A stretch of DNA of 64,000 nt from Diadema setosum (Eukaryota > Echinodermata > Echinoidea > Diadematoida > Diadematidae), in assembly GCF_964275005.1 (NCBI RefSeq), contig NC_092692.1, forward strand, positions 18,253,506 to 18,317,505, given 5' to 3'. The position numbers and the translations under genes were made by a program. Below, one piece after another: positions 23,701 through 38,497 of the stretch (position 1 is the stretch's first letter; each line of letters opens with the position of its first letter). Under the pieces are notes generated by a model. The model was not told the origin of the DNA, ran no database searches, and worked only from the letters and a program-made list of their open reading frames with translations.

Positions 23701-26700
23701 TTTATCACCCCCTCCATGAGGTAGGACAATTGTATGTAGAGGGAGCCCTCACCTGAAATAATCTTGCGCTGCTCGCTGATGATCTGGTCACAGACCTGCT
23801 TGTGCTTCTCATAGCGGACGATGATACCCTCCTTCTGTTCACACATGTGTCTGTCCATGAGAGCCCTGGACTTGAGTTCAGTGTCTGGGAGACGGAGTGG
23901 GTCAAGGAAAAGTAGAACTCTGCCAAAAGAGTAAGCAAAGTTAACTTGATCCCCGAGATCTTGATGAAAATCATAAATCAGAGGGACTGTTTCTAAGGGA
24001 GGCATTGTATTGTAAAGGTTGTCAATTATAAGATGTTTGCTAATCCTCATATCGCTTCTGTAAACCCTCCCACAACAGGCTCTTGCAAGCGGAGAAGACT
24101 TTAAAACATCTACAGAATTCTTTCAGCCCACTTCCTGATCTTTGCAAAGGAGTCATACCGTATCATGCATTGGTGCACATATTTGCTGATGGGAAAAACT
24201 ATTTAGCAGGCCTACATAGTTGTGGTTTACGAATGTACCGCAGTAGGCAGCAAATGAATATCAATTCAATCAAAGAACCATAATGTCTGCCCATTGATTC
24301 CATTAGAGACACATAGCACCATTTACAATTTCTTATGGTTAATGAAGGACCAATATTTTCCCTCACACAAAAATATCACAGTAAAATGACAATGGCTTGT
24401 ATTTCCTGTTCGTTGTTTCTTTGTTTCTATTTGCATAATTTTGGCAAAAATGCCTCACATGCAAGTCCCCCATGGTTACACCAAATTTCTACTACAGATT
24501 GTACTCTACAGAATGCTAACCACATTGATCAACTACCCGTGGGCCTAAACAGCAAGACATATAATAGCAAGTCTTGTTCTCTTTTTTTTAATCTTTCTTT
24601 TAAATAAAGAGTTTGACTGATGGGAGCTCAGCATGACTATATATTAAATAGTAGTATCATGTCTGTGGCTTGAAATGACATCTGTGAGCTACAGGGAGCA
24701 TGCCTCTATGCAATACAACAAACAATTATTAATGAATGACAAAGTTCATCCCACACAAACCTGTGTACGCCCAGAATATTGTAATCTCTAAATGACAAGA
24801 GATAGAAAAAGGATACTCTCAATCTCAAGCTCATGCACTTTGCATAGCATCTCCAGGAGTTCTCTCTGCTCCTCACTGGTGATCTTCTTTGGCAAGACCT
24901 GTAACCATGGCAACAAAGTGGAAAAAAGTGGAGATAAAGAGTGACAGAGGTAGTGAATGTAAACTTTAATTCAGTATATTTAAACCTCATTTATTACACT
25001 TACAAACCACAATATACACAAACATAGTAACACACATACAAAACAAACCTAACAAAGAATCATGCTGATTTGAGGTCAATAAGTTTGTTGAATTTTTAAA
25101 GAATCCCTACTTGCACTGCAACCCCAATTACTTTTGAAATCATGAGTGAAATAAATCAATCAGTTTAATGAAGTCACTAATTCATTTCTCTGACCTGGGT
25201 CCTCCCTTTCCCAATTAAAAAAAAAAAAAGGTTGGTTGAAAATTTAAATCGCTAAGGCTTTGTTTTTAATCCTACGCTCTGAACCTATTCCAACAAGTAT
25301 GTGGTAATCAATTCCCTCCACACTTGGACTAACAGCAACCAAAAACAGAGACAATTTGGCACTCTTTTCCGCACCTCTTCCAGGCTTGTTGCTGCCTGAC
25401 GGACATTCTCCAGTTGCTTCTCCAGCTTCTTCCGTTCAGAGTCCTTCTTCTTGCTGGCCAGCACGGCCGTGGTCAAGCTGTCCCGAGCCGTCACAATCTC
25501 CTCTGGCTCTGGTGACTCAAAGCCGCTAATGTCCGCCTCCAGGTCCTTTTCCAAGGCCCGCTCTGATAGATTTTGATAAAAGACAGAAGAGCATTGTTAG
25601 TATGTCCCTGAACATGGCATAAGACAAAGCATTTCTTTTAATGTATTTTACCGCATGTTCGTGTGTGTGTGTGTGCAATGTATAATGTAAAATACAGAAT
25701 ATGTAGTAATTAGAGTACAAATTAAAATTTTTGGCCATTTGTATTCTTATGCACAGTCAAATGTGATTCATTACACATACTGTTTACACATTCCTAATAG
25801 CACACTCCCAATTTGCTACTTATTGCGGTTATAACAATCAAATTCAAAGAACTGAAGTAAATCTACTTTTGAAATCAGAGGCCCAAACTCAAAAAGTAAT
25901 TCAAATGAAATCCATGGTTTAGATTTAGCCCATGGATTAAAATAAGCACAAAGTAGGCGTACCTTGCACGTGTATACGGTACGTATCATCATGCCTTCAT
26001 TATTTGATGCCTGCCTTAGCATGCGATGTATCACATACATTCACACAGTCAAAATTTTCAAGATTCGTGGACTAGATTCAAAGTGTGAATCAAGAGCCAG
26101 AGTGTTAAGCTGTGATTGAGAAGCAGTCCCTCTGTACATACCTTTTTCCCTGTTATCCAGACTGGTATTACTCAGGATGTGAGCTTTATCCCTAGCATGC
26201 TGCCTTATCTTCTCTTGCTCAAAGCTAGGAAGGAAGAGGGAAAAATACATGGTAATATTGTGAAAAAAAAGGATTATGTAAATTGACAAGACTTCTTTCA
26301 ATTTACAATGTGGTAGGTCTTGATTATCTGACAATCTCTTCATAATACTGATTTGTTTTTTTCCCCATACTCAGTTGACTTTTTCTGAAATGTCTTTTGT
26401 TCTCATTGTGTTCATTTAGTACACTTTCTTCTATTTTGGGGAAGGAAAAGGGTCAACATTGGGATGCATATTACACAGTTAGACCAGGTAAAAGGTAATA
26501 ACAGCTTCCAATGACATAATGCACTCAGATAATCATACAATACCAAGAGTACATATACAACTATCGGTATTCATCATGAACCAAATAATTACAATTAGAA
26601 TTATGGTAAGGTGTGGGTTGCAATACTCAAAGCTCACAAAGAGGGGAGGAAACAAAAATCAATTGCTATGTACTGTAAAAGTGGATATTTTCGCACGACT

Positions 26701-29700
26701 AATTTTTTGCGCTAGGCCGGGTCAGAAGATTTTCGCGTGTTTTTAATTCCGCGGAATCAAGACATCACGCACAAGAACGTATGGCAAGCAAAAATATTCG
26801 CGTGTTTTTATTTTCGCGCTAGTTTCTGGTTGCGCGAAATGCGTGAAAATTTCAACACCGCAAAAATTTCCACTTTTACAGTATGGGGAAATAATGTGCT
26901 ATTGATGGAATTTCTCCATGAAGCTGTGACCAACATCTCCACATCTCGGACAGGAAGAGGGAAGGGAATTGCCACAAGGGAATCAGTCGAATAACGAAAG
27001 TCAGAGGTCAAAAGATGGGTCAACTCACTCGGCGACGATGGCCTGGTAGCGCTCGGCGTCCATGGAGAGCTCCCACGTCTCCTGCTCCACGTCCATCAGT
27101 CTCTGGCGGATGCCCATCTGGGCCTGGAAGTTGGTGATGAGCTGGTGCCGGAGGTTGTCCATCTCCTCCCGGCTGTGCTGGCTGGACAGCTGACCCAAAC
27201 CGGCTGTAAGACAAGGTCACAACCAAATGACTCATGTCAGTGAACGGGAAATTGCCTTTAGTTGCAACAAAACATCACACTGTGGGGCATCTCAGACGTG
27301 AATACATTCTTCTTAGTAGTACATGGCATAAATTCTTGCGGCAAGCAGTTGCTGATTTCAGATTCATGATCTGGAATTATATCCCAATAACATAAGTTGC
27401 AACAACTGTAACTCACAATTTTAGCAATCAGTGTGGTAACAGGTTGAAGTCAAGAAATCTGATTCTGGCAGCAGTAATTCTTATTGAGGAATTTTACAAT
27501 TACACAGCTCGTCTGTGCACATGACACGTCCTCTACAAAACTTCAACCTGAGAGGCACAAGAATTGCATCTCACAGAAATTGTTTGAGATTCATCGAACG
27601 ACAAGAAATAACACAAATTCAAAAACACATTTTCATTTCTCCATTCAAAAAAAAGAAAAAGAAAAATGAGGTGCAGTTCACTGTAGAATACGATACACCT
27701 ATCACCTTAACATCATCACCCTAAGCTGAAATATTTAACAAATGTAGGGCCACATCCTGCAAACTCACAGTGCATGCTCTCCGTCTGTCGATCACTCTTC
27801 TGGTGCTCAGCAATCTTTCCCTTCAGTCTCTCTATCTCTTGTTTCAGCTCTGTGATGATGTTGGTATACTGGGCGATGTGGTAGTTCACATTCATCTGGT
27901 TGGGTTTCACCTGTCATTGGATAAGAAGGTCACACAAAAAAAAACTGATACTATAAAATTTTCAAAATAACATCAAATCTACAAATATACAATGATATAC
28001 ACACCTCAGTAAATTCTAATGGCCCTGAAGTTTTTATAAATTATCAGTTCATATTTTTTTTTGTGTGTTTTTTTTTTTTTTTTTTTTTTTGTCTACAACT
28101 GCTGTAGCCCACTTATAGGATGATTCATGGTGTTTGGCCATGAGTGGACTGATTTATAAATGCAGTTTACTGCTTCTCCTAGGAGAAAACAGACTCTCTA
28201 ATATCTGCTCGCAAAATGAAAAAAACAACAACAACAACAACAAAAACCAACAAGATCTAACTGCAAGCAATATTGACAAGAAAGTATCAGCACAATATTC
28301 ATAATCCATCGCAGGTTTGATTAAGCTCAATTCAGTATATTCAGCAAAGGGCTTTAACCCCAAACCTACCTTGAGTTTGATCTTCTTGGCTCTGTCAGCA
28401 TACAGCAGTGTATTCTTCGACTCCTCAAAAAGGTAGTCTGCGGGACTAATGTTGGCAATCATCACGGTGCGGCAGTTCCCCCCGAGGGAGTCCTTTAGGA
28501 GCCGCGTCAGCTTGCTGTCGCGGTAGTTGACGTACTTGCCTCCAAGGCACAGGGCGTTGATGCAGTTCCCGAGAGCAAGGAGGGAGCGGTTGATGTGAGC
28601 GCCCTCTATCATGCGCTTACCACGATTCTGTGCAGGCGGAAAGGTAGTCGACAGGGAACGGTCACTATTGGTGTGTACTTGCAAGATCAAACTCAAAACG
28701 TTTGTGGTGTTAATACAACTAGCACACACAAATCTAAAAAATAATTCATATTCACATATACATTGTATTCCTCAATGATTTGTATATAATTATCTATTCC
28801 TCATTAATTTGAATTTCACACCTGGTACACTCCAAGAGACAGAAGCATATCCCCACGTGAAAATTTTAACTATTAACACCTAATGATAAACTATCTACCA
28901 GCAGAATGAAATAAATTAAAAGATAAGTTAAATATCATTTTTCTTCAGTATGTTTCTCATTTTTTTCTTTTAAAGAAAACAACATCTCATGCTATTCACT
29001 GGAAGCGTCTATGGTTGCTGCTGTCAAACAATCCACACATAGGAGCTTCCTAGAAGCAAAATTTATCCAATGTCTCAAAACAAACAAAGGTTACCCCAGA
29101 GAATTATATGCAGTGTTGCCACTCAACGATATGTGGTATCTTTCCTTAATTTGTTGACTTGTTGTTGACTGACTAGATACTTATTATTCCAGCCATTACG
29201 GATATGAATGTTGTTTCTCCAAGGGTGGGGTAAAATATTTCTAGAGACAAAGAAGAAGACAAACTTCTACAATGAGACAGAAAGTCAGACATGAGAATGA
29301 AAAAAAAAAAATCCAGTCTTACCTTTGTCTGGGACGCCCTCTCTGAGCCAGCGAGGTCAATCATGAAGAGCTTGCCGATGCGGATGGCCTGCATGGTACC
29401 CCGCACTCGGCTCCTCTCCCTAATGGTCACCTGGAGAACGGCATGGGAGCGGGAGGAGGTCTTGTTGGCGGCCGTCGGCTCCTGGGTCCGCTCCTTGTTG
29501 CCTTGCATCAGGAGGTTCATGATCTATGGAAGATATCAAAGTGGGAGAAAAAATTAATAAAAGTGATGGACTTTGTTGTTGTGAACACTTTCTTGTTCTG
29601 TGTTTACTTCTTCACAGTTTATCCAAAATTGTTGGTTGACTAGAACGGCCTCTGAAGAGTGTGACGGAAAAAGAAAAATGAACACTTTCGTCCATTATAT

Positions 29701-32700
29701 TAGTTTCTATTGCTCTGTAGAATAAAGTCATACTGTAAAACAAGGAATGTTCACGTGCATTTCAATTTCACGAATTTCGCGAGAGGCAAGATTTGTGAAA
29801 TTAAAATGCACGCAAAAGTTCTTGTCTACACTGTATGCATTGAATGTTAGAGGCAACTCGCGAAAGTTTCATGCTGCAAAAAAGGCTGTAGGCTGCAACT
29901 CGCAAAAAATTTCACGCCGCGAAAATATCATGTTTTACAGTATATCTGCATATTATCCCATTTTTTCTTTGTATCCTTCTCTTTCACATATTAAATAATA
30001 TAACATATGTTGGTCATCTTCAGCTGTGAGATATTATTGAGTCTTCTAGGGTTTCTAGAGCAATATTACTTTACACAAAACAATGGATTCAGAATTTTTT
30101 TATCAAAAAAATCATCATTACATGCAAATACAAACATACATTAAGCAACAAAAGTAATACATATTAGAACATTTGCCCTGTAGTTTCAAAGTAAACATTT
30201 TTTTCCAGCCTTCATCCCTCTATGGAGACTGAGAAGTTATTTCAACTATTTAAGCTTGAACACTGACCTCTGTTGTTGAAGTGGTGGATATCTGCTTGAT
30301 GCCAGCCACTTGCACGTTCCCTGAGGCATCCTCCCTGAGATCGAGGAACCCCGTTGATGGATTCAGCAGATCTCTGATCATCTCATTGTAGATCTGGAAG
30401 GGAATAAGTTTGTAAGATGAAGGACAATGAAAGATTAGGTGGGTTCATACTGAATACGATGAAATATTTTGGACAGTGATTTGTACTACAACTGCAAATA
30501 CATCATGAAACATATCGCAAAATACCAAGGTATTTATGGAGATAATCCAAAGTTGGCATGAATATACATCCCAGATTTGAGTGTGAATTGTATCAAGAGA
30601 TACCACCGATCATACAGTGGTATATTCTTCAAGTGACCCAACACACTTCCTTCACACTGTAGGAGATATGCGCATACTCAGTGATCACCCCGAGAGAGGT
30701 GTACTTTTAGACCACAAATACCATGGTATTTTGTGAATGAGGAATGGTACCTCATGAATTACCAAATCCAATCATAATTAGCATGTGTAAAGTGACAAAA
30801 AGTAACTTATGTGTCAACTATCAGAATAGCTCCAAGAAAATTGCAGATCAATACCCTGTGGGCTAATGTGAACAGGAATATGAATTAGCCCACTAATCTG
30901 TGAAAGGGAAAACATCTTGAGCTTCGATTTCAATCAGGCTGATGTGAAATGGCCTACAAACAAGAGAAAGACCATATGTGACCCGCTACAACAAAATGGT
31001 CCTAAAGTCGCGCACGGTCGAAGCCATGAAAATCGAGTTTGAAGTTAGAGCATCAAAATTGGTCAAAACTTACGATTTTCTGAATTTGACATATCATTAG
31101 AGTCTGACATGTCTTCTATCATCTGTCGAAATTTTGAAGCAAAATGATGAAAGGAAAGACCAAATAATAGCGTTTTTCTGGGCCATGTTTTTTGGCGTTT
31201 CAACGAAGCAGAAACTGGTTTGAACATTTGGATTGAGCGCCACACAAAGGCTCCGCCCCTAACAACGACCAGCGTGATCTCATTGGTCAGTTTGCCGCTT
31301 GCCGCTAACCGAAGCGTGAAGCTCGCACACTGCCCAGTTGACTGGTGCGTGCTGGCGGGGTTCGCTATGCCCAGCCGGCCCAGCCGCTTCTCCTGGCATC
31401 CTGGTCACTGATTGGTCGGTGAGGAGACCGCCGACGCTGTGTTTGACTGAGCATTTCGGGGGTTGCTAGGGCTTACCTTCTATTGTCCGGAGGTGAATAC
31501 TGACTGCGTGTCCCGTGATCGTGATTGCGTCGCAAGGAGAACTTTTAGGGCGCTTTTCTCGAAACTGTGATTTCCCAGACGTCTTGACATGCTCTCTTTT
31601 AAACATCGATATCTCCGCATCCGATTATTTTTATAAGATGTGTTATATATCAATTTAAAGCAGAAGATTAGGGAATTGTGTCATGCAATTTTCAAATAAT
31701 CGACCTCGCCCGACTTTAGGATCATTTTGTTGTAGCGGGTCACATATTCACACCATAAACAAACAAAAAGATGAAATACATTAAAGTGTGGCATCACATA
31801 CCTCTAGGTAGGACATGGTGACATTGAAGATCTTCTCCTCTTTCTTGGACTCCATCTCCGTAAAGAGATCGTTGAGTGCCCTCGCCATGATGCCAGGTTC
31901 GTGGTCCGTACCCAGCATGGTATACGTCTTCCCTGCACCTACAGGGCAGAAAGGAGACGTGAGGGAGGGGTATTAAAACCATGTACAAACACACACAGAC
32001 ACACATACACACACACAGAGCCTGCTTGCTACAATTCACAGTCCCAAACTCGATTCATTCAATCGACGCAAATACACTCTCACACACGCACACAACTACC
32101 AGTGTGAACACATTTTGCGGCACATACATGTACCCAAACACAACCATGAAATGACATTGTAAATGAAGAAAACATTAGGAAGAGTTATGACACCAATATT
32201 GCAGCTAAAATGAAACAATACACAGATACTAAATGCAAAGTTTGCAGTTTACCAATGAGACAAATTCTATGATTGTGATTTACGTTTTTACTATCATATG
32301 TTTAATACATTGATGCATTGTGTATAATTTGAATGTGATTCTGTGATCCCGTTTAAAAAAAAAAAAAAAAAAAATCTTTGAAAGGCTAATGGCAAATATA
32401 TCAATGTACTGTATTAACTGCACTCACAGCTCAACAGTATCAACTGCTGAAATTCAACAATACTGATGGTATATAAACACCTTGGGGAAAGTCTAAATAG
32501 CTACAACAAAAAGGAGAAAATACAGGGGAAAAGAATAAGGAGACCATTTTTACCACTCAAATGGATTATGGTGGAAAAAAATGGAGAAAAAAAATTCTAC
32601 TTTGACTGACTGCATCCTTTAAAACAACTGTTATACCTTCAAACATTGAACATATAACTCTATGAATTCAACATTTTTTTTTTGGTCAAAAACTACCAAC

Positions 32701-35700
32701 TTTCACCTCCACATCAAACTAGGCCAATTGCTCACACAAAGTGAATTACTTAACATTGTAAATACGTATTACGATAATGGACACTGTGATGGGAACAAAT
32801 TAAAATGCTCGGTGCTGATTGGCTGGAGCCAGCCATTCTGCCACGACAGACGAGGACACAGGTATCATCATCCCTCTGCGCTCATTAAGAGTCGCGACCT
32901 TAATAGCCAGATATCAGGGCTATTTGTCTTCCCTAAGAGCCTTCTCCAATGGTTTCATGATAAAAGGCTGACAAGGTTTGCCTATCCAAGGTTTCATCCT
33001 CCAAACTGGAGACAATAACAGACAAAAGCCTCATGTAAATTGCATGGATACAACATCAAGGTTTTGACTCTCACCTAGAGGAGTTAATACACTTCCAGGA
33101 CTATCTACCTGAGGATGAATTGGAGTCTACATTTAAAGTTTGACTATCACAAGTTTCACAGAGACTCAAACTACACTGTACCCCACTTTGGGTGGGAGAT
33201 CTCTCGCTTTGAGGTGACTTTCTCAAGTCTCATGCTCTCCCCCTCCCAAGTTTGAATTTCTCCCGCCCTGGCTACACGTCTCCCGATTAAGATGTACTTT
33301 CTCCCACTTAAGATACAGTATTCTCCCGCTTTATATTACTTTTATCATGATATACAATGTATTAAAAATTATGGCTAAGATAGTACCAGAGTGCACCATA
33401 CTTAGGAGCTTCAATGGGCCCTGGACCCCGGCCTCAAGGGATGTTGCGCGTCACGCTCGTGATGTGCGCTATACCAACAAACATTGATGTTGTGCCTACA
33501 GAACTTGTATGTTTGCAAAATCAGAGTCTCCCATTTGCTAAAGGGTTTCTGCAGGAGAATAATCCTTACTTAGATGGTTTGGGTTGGAGTCTCTGGATAC
33601 TTGGTATCTTCTTTGTTTTTTTAGCATATGGAAGGTCTTTATGTGTGCATGTTATGCGCCCTTTACATATTGTATTTGTGTAAGAAAAGAATATTTTGAT
33701 AAGCTATTCTGCTCTCTGTTTGAAAATTATGGTAACTGCACAAGCCATGAAAATATTCCCCTTTGTTCTGTTTTTTTTCCATAATTAACTTCCAAGCAAT
33801 GTACATGGACACATGGTATCATACATGTACAGAGGTTTTATGGTGTTAATAACGTGACTGGATGAATAATGAATGCATTTTGCACGTGCGTAATTGAAAG
33901 ATATCTGTTTACAGTGTATATAATGCACAGATGAATGATGCCATTATGAGGTATGAATGCAAAAACAACCAACTAACTGACTGCACATTTTTTTCTCTTT
34001 CTGCCATTATATAACAACCTTGTTTTGGGGTAACTTTTTCTTTCCCCTCAATGACGTGACGTCAAAAGATGCAAAATTTAATTTCTTCGCCACACCTGTC
34101 TGACGAAGCAATAATACCCTCGTTTAATCAAAATATGACGCCAATGTATCGAGTCAGGTGTTTCTGCTGGCCTGGTACTCCTTATGGCAAAGGCTGGCTG
34201 ACGCAAGCACCTCATGTATGGGGGCTATCAATGAGAGCGGGGTAAGCAGCGCTCCCCGCCCCCAATGCGCGTCACTTGCTGTGATTCCATCACGCACTGA
34301 GAAACACCTGTCCTGCCTAATGGCGGTGGCAGAGCAGAATATGACGTGCACACACCTGCCCAATTTGCCAGCACATTTATGGAGGGGGGGGGGGAATCTT
34401 TTTGTTATTTTGTTATTATAATTGTGCCTCAATTTTTCCTTACCATTGTGTGTGTGTGTGTCGCATTTACAATCTACGCCTACTCTCCTGTGCAATCTGG
34501 GTAGTGAAATGGAAACTCGCTCAACAACATATATGGCTCATCTCTCTCGGAAGGTTAGCTGACAAGTAACGAGAGAAACGAGGCGGCCGGGTGTCTGGTA
34601 TATCAAAGCAGCCGATGAAAGCTGCTTTTGTCCGCGGCATGCTAATTACTTTATGGCAAGGATGAAAGAAGGGCAATGTTGTGATACATAATATGTGACG
34701 CGACATGTCCAAACTCTTCCTCCATTTGTTAAAAAAAAAAGAAGACGAAAAAAAAACACCAACAGGCTGATGGCACTGAATACCGGAAGAAAAGAGTTGG
34801 AACGTCCTTAGCTCTCTCTCTGTTTTTAGCTCTAACCTGCTTTCACCTCAAGTTGTTTGCTCAAGCTCTATGTTTTATTATTTTGCTGGTTGCCTTGGAG
34901 ATGAACACAGGCTTTAAACATGGCAACACACACAAAAAAAAAGAAAACAAACCTAACGACTCATTCTACACTTTGTTTTGGAGTAAAGAGAGATGGCGTG
35001 CCATTCAAACATAGCTTCCATTCTCATTTCCATTCATCTATTCATTCATGGAGTGCTCAGCAAGCTCGATTTGATAACAGGAAACTACATTGTTCAACTG
35101 TTTGACAAAGACGGGTTCTCATACATATTCATTTGTATCGGTATCACATTGCCATGGCAATAAACACCACATGAGCAAGCCAATCTCCTTTTGAATGATT
35201 AATCACTCTGTTTGGAACGAAAACACACAATCGATCACCCTGAACTGAGGTTGGACGACTATTACCGGCCATTCAGATTCTTGAAGGCCTGCAATCTCAT
35301 TTTAATACATTCACAGTGTCCTCTTTCCCACGACTGAAATTTAAAATGTAGTAACAGATACAGATTGCTCTCAAGTTTTTATTTCTTTTTTTCAAACTTA
35401 TTGAACATTTCACATTCACACAATATTTAAGTTTGTTTTTTTTTAAGGAAGGAGTTTGCATGGTGGTTTACATAGCATATGCTTGGGTTTTTCAAAACCT
35501 TTAAGTTGTTTTTCAACCTTGGCTAAATGATGCATGTCTGACAAAGAAAGTGGCTTGGGTGACCGTAAGTAGCAAATCATTTAAACTGTCAGTACACATT
35601 GCGCGAAGTTAATGATGGAATCATAAAGGGCTGTGGTTACTATCTTGTAGAATGTTCATATCCCCCTTGTGTTGCATGGAAACGTAGCAGGACTGGACAG

Positions 35701-38449
35701 GAAAACAGTGTACGCAAGACATTGTTGCCAGGAAATGGCTGTGATTGATATATAAACAGCAACAACAACACACAACAGTGATTACTAGACACAGAGAATC
35801 ACATTCTAATGTGACAATGTGTACATGTTTGTTAAAGCACACGCACACACAAACACACACACACACACACACACAAAACATACCCATGCTATTTAATCTT
35901 ATTAACGATACTCCTCTAAAATTATTTCTATCTTTAACCCTATTCTAACTGGGGGGGGGGGTCAAATTGACCCCCCCCTCGACGTTTCGCGCCACGATTC
36001 CGCAACGCGCGAAAATTTTGCCGCGTCGTTTCATGACTTTTTTCATTGAAGTCTCCCGCATATTTTGAGACCAAATTTGCGACGTCCGGGTACACCGTTC
36101 TGAAGTTATGCAATGTTTTACATATGCATGTCAACCCGAAAACCGCTCAAATTCATGATTTCGTGTGCAAATCCAATGCAAACTGTGTTTTTTTGTTTAA
36201 TTGATATAAATTAGATTATTTCAACTTTTAACATTTGAAATAAATCAATTCTAATGTAGATAAGCTTGAAAAAGTGCCTCCAACAAATTTTGGCAAAAAA
36301 CAATAGAAAACAAAAGATCGAAAAAACAATAAAATACATAAGAAATTAACAAAACAATAAAAAACAAAAGAAAATTATTTTGATTGCACTATTTTTTTTA
36401 CAAGAAAATTGTTTGGTGTGTCTTGAGGAACTCTGACACAAAAATTTAATAATCCTTCAGTCCTTTTGATGGAGTTATAGGCGAAAATATGATTTCATGC
36501 GTTAATTTGCATAATTAATTTATTAAAAAATATGAAATCAACATTTTTCTATTGTATGACCATGTAATCTTGTAGTTGACATCCGGCTCTATGTTCAGGT
36601 AAAATTTTGCGGCGATCGCGCGATCGGCGGCCGAGATCTGAAGGGGGGGTCAAATTGACCCCCCCCCCCAGTAAAAACTTGGTCTCAAATAGCCCAGTTA
36701 GAATAGGGTTAAGCCATACTTCTCATCTTCTCAAAGGAAAGTGCTTTTTAAAAATAAACAGATATCACAACTTTAAATGTACATACAAACACTCACAACA
36801 AAATGGCTAGAAAATGAAATAAAAAGACATCTTTTATGCCGTCAGCCTATCATGCTACGATGGACACCGTCACAGGAAACTCTTCACTTCAAAGACGAAT
36901 CATCAAGCATGAACAATTTTAGATTGTCGAGCTGCTATCTGGCATTCTTGAAGACTCTATCATCGTTGGAGAGCAAGGCACACACACATATTATGATTCT
37001 CTGGCGAGACATAGTATACTCAATTACTAATATGTGCGGAGACTTTCCCCTGTCTGGCTAGTATTGATTTATGCCAAGATCATCAAAATACCGGTCATCA
37101 TCATCAACCCTGATATTGAGAATTTATGAATTTTGCAAGACATTGGCTGAGAGCAAAGTCTCCTTGATGCCGCAAATGTTTATGTTCCAATCCAAATCCA
37201 CTTGAGGCTGTTGCTGAAGGAGGAAAAAGGGGGAGGGGGCAGACAACTCAAAGGTCTTCCTCTAAATAGCATGCTACCACTCCTGGAGTTTAGCACACCA
37301 ATGACGCACTTTCGGTTGCTTATGAATTCATTTGCAATTACCACGGCAACATACATAGTTGCTCCTAAGTCTAACCATGAGAGGTAATTAATATGACGGC
37401 ACTGTGTTTTTAGAACCTGTCTGAAAGCAGGAGATATTCATCAGGGCAGCGTAGGGTGATATCTGGTTCAGTATCAAGCCTTGTTTGAGGATGAGAATCA
37501 AATACTATTGTGTGTGTGTGTAAGCTGTATGTATTTCGGGTCACGCACCAATTGATTAAAAAAAAAAAATTTAGGTCGATCAAACATTGCCGATTGTATA
37601 TTGTTTATACATTCAAGATGAATGCTTTTGTCATGTGAAATTATAGAAATCAAATAAAGATTATGGAAAAACAAACAAAAAAAAGTGTAAGGTATTTTGT
37701 TTGTCATCCAAGGTACTGTAATAACACTACAATTTTTTTTTGTAACCTTTACATTTTGTTGCCCACCACAAGCATTTCACCTCATGGCAAGTTTACCATA
37801 ATAGCTATCAGTCCGAGCTCGCATTAGAGGATTTGTTTGAAGCATCTTCTCCCCTTCTGCATCTATTTTTCATGAGAAGCTACTATAAACCTCTGAGAAA
37901 AGCTTCTTCACAAACAAGAACAATAAAACCAATCAAGAAACAGAGAAAAAGACAGGGAGGAAAAAAAGTAAAGTGCAAAAAAAAAATGGATGACTTGAGA
38001 CTATCTGGGCAAGTGCTTCTGCTATTCCAAATTTGTGCAGCACTTTCACAAAATAACACTTAAAAAAAATCATTTTGACACATATGATGAGAAATTGGAT
38101 TAGTCTGCGTATTGCCAACCACTCTATCAAAAAATTTGCTTTTTCAATTATTTTCCATGTAGCGACTAAGATCGTACAGTTAATGTTCTGTTCTTCCCAA
38201 CTATTATGAAATTTGAAAGCACACAAATTCAACTTATTGAATTAAATCTTGAGAGAGTATCAGTGAAGACAAACACCACCTGAATGGTTCCTGGACTCAT
38301 TGTTGACAGTGTCAATCACAGATTGTGGGTATTTAAGACCAGCATTCATGCACTTCTCTGGTTGGAGGTTTTATGCAACAGCATGGAGTATTTCAACCAC
38401 TCTACACACACCATATCATTCACAGGCAAATAGAAAGTAAAATATGAGA

Positions 38450-38497
<48 letters not shown>

